Assembly: GCA_045536155.1 (NCBI GenBank)
Contig: JAZSMZ010000161.1
Coordinates: 1 to 10,929, forward strand
Source of the DNA: JAZQNC01 sp045536155
GTDB lineage: Bacteria; Bacillota; Clostridia; Oscillospirales; CAG-272
Direction of reading: 5' to 3'
Length of the DNA: 10,929 nt
Shown here one piece after another: positions 6,982 through 10,929 of this stretch (position 1 is the first letter of the stretch; every line of letters begins with the position of its first letter). The notes under the pieces are model-generated. The model was not told the origin of the DNA. It ran no database searches and saw only the letters and a program-made list of their open reading frames with translations. Position numbers and translations under genes: made by a program.

Positions 6982-7404
6982 ATGAAAGCTCGTTGTTTAC
7001 AAAGTGCAAAATACGCGGTGATCTTCACCGTTGGAGCGCTTATTTACGGCGCTGTCGAGATAGCATACCGAGGAAGGACACATTGGACGATGGTGCTTTG
7101 CGGAGGTGCCTGTCTGACGGTATTCTTCGTAATTAACACCATTATTTCGGGCGATAGCCTTTGGAAAAGGTGCTTTGTGGGCTGCGCTTTGATCACCGCA
7201 CTTGAATTTACTGTCGGCTGTATCGTTAATCTATGGCTTGGGTGGAATGTGTGGGACTATTCAGCGCAGTTCGCCAATATATTGGGACAGATATGTCCGA
7301 CGTTCTGCTTTGCGTGGTATCTGCTTTCAGCGCCCGCATTCAAGCTTTGTGAATATATCGGAAAGGTTGGCTTTTTTAGAGATGAAAAAGAAGAGCTACG
7401 GTAA
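6982..7404 (+). CDS. CmpB-like integral membrane protein (PF06541, putative ABC-transporter type IV)
   Basis: The 140-residue product resembles PF06541 proteins, named as putative ABC transporter permeases although transport has not been shown for most. Four membrane helices are likely at about 11-28, 37-56, 62-84 and 104-122. Family hallmarks are EIAYRGRTHWTMVLCGG (26-42) near helix 2 and LGWNVWDYSAQFANILGQICPTF (86-108) before helix 4. A GTG at 6946 is in frame upstream but lies inside the leader hairpin region; the ATG at 6982 follows AAGGAGGG at a normal 3-4 nt from the end of that stretch and is preferred. No ATP-binding subunit is nearby. The next gene starts inside its last 23 nt, implying translational coupling. 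Its ribosome binding site is partly held in a hairpin, so translation may be conditional. Confidence 0.82.
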   Translation: MKARCLQSAKYAVIFTVGALIYGAVEIAYRGRTHWTMVLCGGACLTVFFVINTIISGDSLWKRCFVGCALITALEFTVGCIVNLWLGWNVWDYSAQFANILGQICPTFCFAWYLLSAPAFKLCEYIGKVGFFRDEKEELR

Positions 7405-8356
7405 AATTGACGAAAAAACGGTAAGAGAACTGACGAAAGTATCCAAAAAACTGTTTTCGGGAAAGGACGGCAAAAAGAGATTTCTCATTGCGCTGGTTCT
7501 GGTCGTCTGCGCGATATCTGCTATGCTCATCTTTTCAGAGGATGCGCGTAACTACGTATTCAACAATGCCGAATTCGTATCAAAGCAGAGCGTTGACGGC
7601 ATGCTTGAGGTTCACTTCATCGACGTCGGCCAGGGCGACAGCGAGCTCATTATCGCCGATGACGGAAGCACTATGCTGATCGACGCAGGACCGAACTCGA
7701 GCGAAGCAAGTCTTTTACGTTATCTTAAAACGAATAATATCAAAAAGCTTGACGTTGTCGTATTCACTCATCCGCATGAGGACCATATCGGCGGCGGGGA
7801 TTACATACTTAATAACATCCCTGCCGACAAGGTAATAATGCCCGATGCAACGGCAAACACCGCCACATTTGAGCGTTTGCTCGATGCAATCGATAAGAGT
7901 GGCGCCGACGTGCAGATCGCGCAGTCGGGCGATACATTTTCTCTCGGCAGTGCGACTGTAAAAATACTCGCTCCCAATTCCGAAAAATACGATTCCATGA
8001 ACGATTACAGCGTTGTCATGCATCTGACGTTTGGTGAAACGTCCTTTATGTTCACCGGTGATGCCGAAAAGAACTCGGAATACGAGATATTGGCAAAATA
8101 CCGCGAAAGTGTGCTTAAAAGCGACGTGTTAAAGCTTGGCCACCATGGCTCGTCAACCTCCAATTCCGACGCGTTTTTAGCCGCCGTCGATCCGACTGTC
8201 GCGGTCGCCGAGTGCGGAGTGGATAACGATTACGGACACCCTCATCGCGAGGTCGTAAGGGCGCTTGAAAAGCTGAATATCAAGCTTTTCAGAACAGATA
8301 AGGACGGAAGCGTGATCATTCTGTCGGACGGTAAAAATATAGTGTCAAGCAAATAA
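7382..8356 (+). CDS. Membrane-anchored ComEC/Rec2-type metallo-beta-lactamase-fold hydrolase
   Basis: A 324-residue protein with a short basic N-terminus, one membrane helix (about 33-51) and a metallo-beta-lactamase domain outside the membrane. Metal-site motifs are complete: HFIDVGQGDSELI (78-90), LIDAGP (99-104), THPHEDH (129-135, the HxHxDH motif), FMFTGDAE (222-229), LGHHGSS (252-258) and YGHPH (284-288). This is the pattern of the C-terminal nuclease-like domain of ComEC/Rec2, here without the channel-forming competence domain. The substrate is unknown; nucleic acid, as for ComEC, is only an inference. The frame extends further upstream inside the CmpB-like gene, but the ATG at 7382 gives the natural basic-helix N-terminus. 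It has no good ribosome binding site and overlaps the preceding gene by 23 nt, so translation is probably coupled. A strong terminator follows. Confidence 0.92.
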   Translation: MKKKSYGKIDEKTVRELTKVSKKLFSGKDGKKRFLIALVLVVCAISAMLIFSEDARNYVFNNAEFVSKQSVDGMLEVHFIDVGQGDSELIIADDGSTMLIDAGPNSSEASLLRYLKTNNIKKLDVVVFTHPHEDHIGGGDYILNNIPADKVIMPDATANTATFERLLDAIDKSGADVQIAQSGDTFSLGSATVKILAPNSEKYDSMNDYSVVMHLTFGETSFMFTGDAEKNSEYEILAKYRESVLKSDVLKLGHHGSSTSNSDAFLAAVDPTVAVAECGVDNDYGHPHREVVRALEKLNIKLFRTDKDGSVIILSDGKNIVSSK

Positions 8357-8367
8357 AAGCTTATCTC

Positions 8368-8397
8368 AAAGAAGGCGGTCATCGCCTTCTTTTTTTC
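8368..8397 (+). terminator. Intrinsic terminator of the CmpB-like/MBL operon
   Basis: GAAGGCG (8371-8377) and CGCCTTC (8383-8389) pair around GTCAT, extendable with A-T pairs to 10 bp, followed by seven T. It begins 12 nt after the hydrolase stop and abuts the stop codon of the convergent gene. On the minus strand the T run is only three long, so it would serve that side weakly. Confidence 0.92.
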
Positions 8398-8712
8398 TTA
8401 AAAATTGCAGTTGTAAAAGGGGGATGCCATCTCGCTGATGACAGTCGGCGCTTCGGCAGGACTTACGCCTAAATTTGCGAATTTGTCAAATATATTATGC
8501 GCTTTTTGCTCGTCACACGATATGTCGCAGAGATAACAACTGTTAACACATACGCTGTCCTCACGAAGCGATATAGCAAGTGAGTATATCTTTTTGTCGG
8601 GGTCGCGCTCATCGCAGATAAGAGTATAATCGATGGTGATATTTTCTTCGGTAAACGTTGCAAAGAGGGCAGAGCCTTTTGATGTTATGTTCTTGCTTGC
8701 TGTCAGATTCAT
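8398..8712 (-). CDS. DUF6514-like small protein
   Basis: A 104-residue soluble protein with no signal peptide or membrane helix. The layout, a beta-rich segment ITIDYTLICDERDPDKKIYSLAISLRED (25-52) followed by a helical SCDEQKAHNIFDKFANLGVSPAEAPTVISEM (65-95), resembles what I recall of DUF6514 proteins of Clostridia, which have no known function. I assign that family with moderate confidence. Six cysteines are present, four of them spaced Cys55-x3-Cys59-x2-Cys62-x3-Cys66, which is unusual for so small a cytosolic protein. The ATG at 8712 is preceded by CGGAG at 6 nt. It is a single-gene unit with its own promoter, convergent to the hydrolase operon and divergent from sigK. Its stop sits at the end of the opposing terminator. 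Confidence 0.75.
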   Translation of the reverse strand: MNLTASKNITSKGSALFATFTEENITIDYTLICDERDPDKKIYSLAISLREDSVCVNSCYLCDISCDEQKAHNIFDKFANLGVSPAEAPTVISEMASPFYNCNF

Positions 8713-8771
8713 ATAATTCTCCGTTTGTCTCGGCCATTTGACCTTTGGTCTTTTTTTGTGCGGCGAAAGCT

Positions 8772-8800
8772 ATTGTAGCATGGAATGCGCGATTTGTAAA
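8772..8800 (-). promoter_or_regulatory. Sigma-A promoter of the DUF6514-like gene
   Basis: On the minus strand TTTACA (complement of 8795-8800), a 17-nt spacer and TACAAT (complement of 8772-8777) preceded by TGC. The start near 8765 would give a leader of about 53 nt. An 8-bp palindrome TGTCGACA (8809-8816) lies just upstream of the -35 box. Confidence 0.75.
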
Positions 8801-9156
8801 ACACAAAATGTCGACAGAAAAATACACAAAATCGACTCGCAAAATATGGAACAACAAAAGATGACAAATATACATGTCAAAAAACACAATAATTGCGAAA
8901 ATATTGTATATAAATTTATTTTGACACAATATATTGATTGAAAATTAATATTATACATCAAAAAAGCGAATATTCGTCGTTCAAATGGCAAAAAGTGAAT
9001 GTATATTCAATTATGCATCAAATGATTGCAAAGCGGTGGAAAAATTCTTTGCCGAACAGATGAAAAATATCACAAAAAGTATTAAAATGCATAATTTTTC
9101 ATCACCACACATAAAATATCATCTGTTTAATGATAAAGGCAGGGGGGAGTCGTATC
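8801..9156. other. AT-rich intergenic region between the DUF6514-like gene and sigK
   Basis: No convincing gene. Together with the DUF6514-like leader and promoter, the gene-free stretch is 444 nt (8713-9156). It holds several short symmetric elements: TGTCGACA (8809-8816), TGACA and TGTCA arms (8862-8866 and 8875-8879), CAATATATTG (8927-8936) and CGAATATTCG (8967-8976). The sigma-E-like sigK promoter lies at its right end. Some TGTC-A/G-A elements resemble Spo0A boxes, but none matches fully. Confidence 0.5.
9089..9117 (+). promoter_or_regulatory. Sigma-E-like promoter of sigK
   Basis: GCATAAT (9089-9095) matches the sigma-E -35 consensus (G/T-A/C-ATATT) in 6 of 7 positions. After 14 nt, CATAAAAT (9110-9117) matches the -10 CATACAnT in all but one position. 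It would start near 9125, about 32 nt before the sigK ATG. Mother-cell sigma-E drives sigK in Bacillus, so the position makes biological sense. The same -10 also fits the sigma-K form CATAnnnTA, but no matching AC -35 is seen. Confidence 0.5.
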
Positions 9157-9834
9157 ATGGTAGAAATTATCGCGAACGTTATTTCACGGCTGATGTTTTT
9201 GTTCTTGAAGGTAAGCCCTCAGGCGGCATTTCCCGGTCCGCTGGATGGCGATGAGGAGGCGCGGCTGTTCAAGCTTGCAAAGCAAGGAGATAAAAATGCG
9301 CGGGATAAGCTTATAGAGCATAATTTGCGGCTCGTGGCGCATATCGTAAAAAAATACGGCAATGCATATACACAGGACGATCTCATGTCCATAGGCACAA
9401 TCGGGCTTATCAAGGCTATCGATTCGTTTGACCCCGAAAACGGCGCACGGTTTGCCACGTATGCTTCAAAATGCCTTCAAAACGAGATACTGATGTATTT
9501 TCGGAGCCAGAAAAAACGAAGCTGTGAGCTGTCGATCAACGACAACATCGACGTTGACCGTGACGGCAATCCGCTCACATACATAGACGTTATTGCATGC
9601 GACAACGACATTACCGAGGATATTGATCTGAAGATCCAGAGCGCACGTGCCGCAAAAGCGATCAACGAGTGCCTTGACAAAAGGGAAAGGGAGATCATAA
9701 TTCTGCGCTACGGACTTGGCGTGCGCCCGCCGCTTACCCAACGCGAGGTGGCTGGGGTAATGGATATATCGCGATCCTATGTATCCCGAATTGAAAAAAG
9801 CGCACTCGAAAAGCTTCGGTGTGCGCTGTCATAG
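9157..9834 (+). CDS. sigK: RNA polymerase sporulation sigma factor SigK, precursor form
   Basis: A sigma-70 family factor of 225 residues, closest in features to the late mother-cell sigma-K of Bacillus and Clostridia. The N-terminus MVEIIANVISRLMFLFLKVS is a hydrophobic pro-sequence like that removed by the SpoIVFB protease in B. subtilis, followed by the signature AFPGPLDGDEE (24-34). Region 2 spans about 52-120, with LIEHNLRLVAHIVKKYG, DLMSIGTIGLIKAIDSFDP (75-93) and FATYASKCLQNEILMYFR (99-116). Region 4 carries the helix-turn-helix LTQREVAGVMDISRSYVSRIE (193-213). The C-terminus is shorter than in B. subtilis. The gene is continuous, with no skin-type interruption, and it has the pro-sequence that Clostridioides difficile SigK lacks. 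A purine-rich AGGGGGGAG ribosome binding site precedes the ATG. Sigma-E also has a pro-sequence, but the AFPxPL and HIVKKY features favour SigK. Confidence 0.93.
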   Translation: MVEIIANVISRLMFLFLKVSPQAAFPGPLDGDEEARLFKLAKQGDKNARDKLIEHNLRLVAHIVKKYGNAYTQDDLMSIGTIGLIKAIDSFDPENGARFATYASKCLQNEILMYFRSQKKRSCELSINDNIDVDRDGNPLTYIDVIACDNDITEDIDLKIQSARAAKAINECLDKREREIIILRYGLGVRPPLTQREVAGVMDISRSYVSRIEKSALEKLRCALS

Positions 9835-9842
9835 CAAAAAAC

Positions 9843-9873
9843 AAAAGGTCTGTTGAAATTCAACAGACCTTTT
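9843..9873. terminator. Bidirectional terminator between sigK and the tRNA operon
   Basis: Perfect 15-nt arms, AAAAGGTCTGTTGAA (9843-9857) and TTCAACAGACCTTTT (9859-9873), centred on A9858. The GTCTG/CAGAC core is flanked by an A run on the left and a T run on the right. Rightward it ends sigK, nine nt after the stop. Leftward the U tract continues into the A-rich 9835-9841 and can end the tRNA transcript. Confidence 0.9.
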
Positions 9874-9888
9874 CTCCGGATAACCGGA

Positions 9889-9966
9889 TGGGGTGAGTAA
9901 TCGGGTTCGAACCGACGGCCTTCAGGGCCACAACCTGACGCTCTAACCAACTGAGCTATACCCACC
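9889..9966 (-). tRNA. tRNA-His (anticodon GTG)
   Basis: A complete cloverleaf on the minus strand. The extra G-1 typical of tRNA-His is encoded, opposite discriminator C73. The acceptor arm is GTGGGTA with TACTCAC, with one G-T pair. The D arm is GCTC/GAGC, and the anticodon arm TCAGG/CCTGA holds loop TTGTGGC with GTG at 34-36. The T arm is GTCGG-TTCGAAC-CCGAT with a G-T wobble at 49-65. CCA is encoded at 9891-9889. It is second in the two-tRNA unit, 25 nt after tRNA-Arg. Confidence 0.97.
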
Positions 9967-9980
9967 ATGTTAAATTGTTT

Positions 9981-9991
9981 GCGCTAAGCGC
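9981..9991. repeat. Short inverted repeat between the two tRNA genes
   Basis: GCGCT and AGCGC arms around a single A, immediately after the encoded CCA of tRNA-Arg. In the minus-strand transcript it can fold as a 4-bp GCGC stem with loop UUA. It may influence 3' trimming of the tRNA-Arg precursor; this is inference. Confidence 0.4.
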
Positions 9992-10068
9992 TGGCGTACC
10001 TTGGGGGATTCGAACCCTCGACCTACTGCTTAGAAGGCAGTTGCTCTATCCGGCTGAGCTAAAGGTAC
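9992..10068 (-). tRNA. tRNA-Arg (anticodon TCT)
   Basis: A complete cloverleaf on the minus strand. The acceptor is GTACCTT with AAGGTAC, discriminator G and an encoded CCA (9994-9992). The D arm is GCTC/GAGC, and the anticodon stem ACTGC/GCAGT holds loop CTTCTAA with TCT at 34-36, reading AGA/AGG codons. The T arm is GAGGG-TTCGAAT-CCCCC with one A50-C64 mismatch. It is the first gene of the unit, about 38 nt after the predicted transcription start. Confidence 0.96.
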
Positions 10069-10112
10069 AAGTAGCTTCCCCTCATTAAGGCTCGGGAAAA
10101 TCGCCGTGATAT

Positions 10113-10141
10113 ATAATAGCATACAAAGTCGGTTTTGTCAA
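10113..10141 (-). promoter_or_regulatory. Strong sigma-A promoter of the tRNA-Arg/tRNA-His operon
   Basis: On the minus strand a perfect TTGACA (complement of 10136-10141), exactly 17 nt, then TATTAT (complement of 10113-10118) preceded by TGC. A near-consensus promoter is what stable-RNA genes need. Confidence 0.85.
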
Positions 10142-10185
10142 GAGGAAAATACGAAAAATATGGAGATTTTTTTGTTCCTGCTAAA

Positions 10186-10219
10186 CATAAAAACGGAGCC
10201 GCAAAAGTGCAGCTCCGTT
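10186..10219 (-). terminator. Intrinsic terminator of purC
   Basis: On the minus strand AACGGAGCTGC pairs with GCGGCTCCGTT (11 bp with one G-U) around loop ACTTTT, followed by T5 that includes the last stem T's. It begins 16 nt after the purC stop (10236). Confidence 0.9.
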
Positions 10220-10235
10220 ATATGCATTATTGCAA

Positions 10236-10913
10236 TTAACCCAAAACGATGTCGGAAAGCTCCATGGGCTCGATGTATTTGCCGTCGCGGTATACGCGCA
10301 TGTTGCCCGAAGCGATCTCGTCAATGAGGATAACTTCGTTGCCAACGTAACCGAACTCGAACTTGATGTCGTAAAGCTCGGTGTTGTATCTTGCGAGCAC
10401 TTCGCTTACAACGCCTGCAATTGTCTGGGTCTGCTCCTTGAGGGAAGCGAACATCTCGGGAGTCATGATGCCGAGAGCTTCAAGACCCTCGCCGGTGATC
10501 AGCGGATCGCCGAGAGCGTCGTCCTTGAGGGTGCATTCAACGTATGCGTTGAGCTTGTCGCCCTCTTTGCAGTATGCACCGTAGCGGCGGAGGAAGGAGC
10601 CTACTGCGCGGTAGCGGCAGATAACTTCAAGACCGTTGCCGAATACCTTTGCGGGAAGAACCTCCATTTCGCACTTGTCGATGTCGCAGGAAACGTAGTG
10701 AGTTTTGATTCCGCGGGATGCGAGCTCTTCGAAGAACATTTTTGTCATACGGAGATTTGCCTTGCCAACGCCCTCGATGGAAAGACCAACCTCGTTTGCG
10801 CCGGGATCAAATACACCGTCGACACCGGTAACGTCATCTTTGAATTTAAGGAGATAGTTGCCGTTTTCAAGCTTGAAAACGTCTTTGGTTTTGCCTTTGT
10901 AAACGAGTTCCAT
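10236..10913 (-). CDS. purC: SAICAR synthetase (PurC), short divergent form
   Basis: Phosphoribosylaminoimidazole-succinocarboxamide synthase joins CAIR and aspartate using ATP in purine biosynthesis. The 225-residue product starts MELVYKGKTKDVF, the family's ATP-binding GKxKxV loop. It continues with LLKFKDDVTGVDG (23-35), a segment on the pattern of E. coli RNDTSAGDG, VICRYRAVGSFLRRYG (95-110), the conserved VxRNRAAGSxxxR-type region, and LYDIKFEFGYVGNEVILIDEIASGNMRVY near the end. Where E. coli PurC has DEFSPDGSR, this protein has DEIASGNMR, and it lacks the C-terminal helices, stopping at about the length seen in some Clostridial homologues. The ATG at 10913 has GGAGGT 9 nt ahead, at the right edge of the window. 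Its promoter and upstream neighbours are outside. Family membership is firm; that it is the cell's main SAICAR synthetase is likely but not proven. Confidence 0.87.
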   Translation of the reverse strand: MELVYKGKTKDVFKLENGNYLLKFKDDVTGVDGVFDPGANEVGLSIEGVGKANLRMTKMFFEELASRGIKTHYVSCDIDKCEMEVLPAKVFGNGLEVICRYRAVGSFLRRYGAYCKEGDKLNAYVECTLKDDALGDPLITGEGLEALGIMTPEMFASLKEQTQTIAGVVSEVLARYNTELYDIKFEFGYVGNEVILIDEIASGNMRVYRDGKYIEPMELSDIVLG

Positions 10914-10929
10914 AGAAATAAGACCTCCA

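Noticed and set aside
8740..8757. Possible rightward terminator GACC-TTT-GGTC followed by seven T
   Set aside because: The stem is only 4 bp, no plus-strand gene ends nearby, and it lies in the leader of the opposite-strand gene.
8738..8941. A rightward 67-codon frame starting with TTG in the intergenic region
   Set aside because: No ribosome binding site, antisense to the DUF6514-like promoter and leader, composition of AT-rich noncoding DNA.
8967..8976. CGAATATTCG as a LexA (SOS) box
   Set aside because: The palindrome lacks the spacing and AAC/GTT core of the Gram-positive LexA site, and no DNA-damage gene is next to it.
8985..9254. A rightward 89-codon ATG frame just upstream of and overlapping sigK
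   Set aside because: It has no ribosome binding site, contains the sigma-E-like promoter and the sigK ribosome binding site, and its last third is sigK read in another frame.
9777..9968. A leftward frame reading MVGIAQLVRASGCGPEGRRF
   Set aside because: This is the well-known false translation of a tRNA gene, here tRNA-His.
9889..10068. tRNA genes as an integration site for a mobile element
   Set aside because: No integrase, no direct repeat of a tRNA 3' end and ordinary core genes on both sides.

Overview
The window looks like a chromosomal core segment from a low-to-moderate G+C, spore-forming Firmicute of the class Clostridia. The grounds are an intact pro-sigma-K gene, an isolated DUF951 gene, a YfhO-type membrane glycosyltransferase, a DUF6514-like gene, a ruvC-ruvA-ruvB operon, strong GGAGG-type ribosome binding sites and canonical sigma-A promoters. 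I would lean toward the Oscillospirales/Eubacteriales side, but the window alone does not settle the family. I see no phage, transposon, CRISPR or other mobile-element genes.

Layout. (1) Bases 1-2786, minus strand: an operon ruvC-ruvA-ruvB followed by a class I SAM-dependent RNA methyltransferase gene cut off by the left edge. The Ruv proteins form the Holliday-junction branch-migration and resolution machine. (2) Bases 2828-2946: two divergent promoters, one for ruvCAB and one for the rightward pair. (3) Bases 2981-5943, plus strand: a 65-residue DUF951 zinc-ribbon-like protein and a 906-residue YfhO-family membrane protein. (4) Bases 5975-6917: an unrecognised six-helix membrane protein with its own promoter and a terminator. 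(5) Bases 6899-8397: a promoter threaded through that terminator, a leader whose ribosome binding site lies in a 10-bp hairpin, a CmpB-like (PF06541) membrane protein and an overlapping membrane-anchored ComEC-type metallo-beta-lactamase-fold hydrolase, then a strong terminator. (6) Bases 8398-8800, minus strand: a convergent DUF6514-like gene with its own promoter. (7) Bases 8801-9156: an AT-rich spacer with short palindromes and a sigma-E-like promoter. (8) Bases 9157-9834, plus strand: sigK, encoding pro-sigma-K. (9) Bases 9843-10141, minus strand: a tRNA-Arg(TCT) - tRNA-His(GTG) operon with a near-perfect promoter and a terminator shared with sigK. (10) Bases 10186-10913, minus strand: a short, divergent purC-like SAICAR synthetase gene with its terminator.

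The genes form several independent transcription units rather than one system. The most unusual part is 6886-7404. There a terminator, a promoter, an SD-masking hairpin and a 23-nt gene overlap are packed together ahead of two membrane proteins of unclear role. I did not find a convincing new defence or mobile system.
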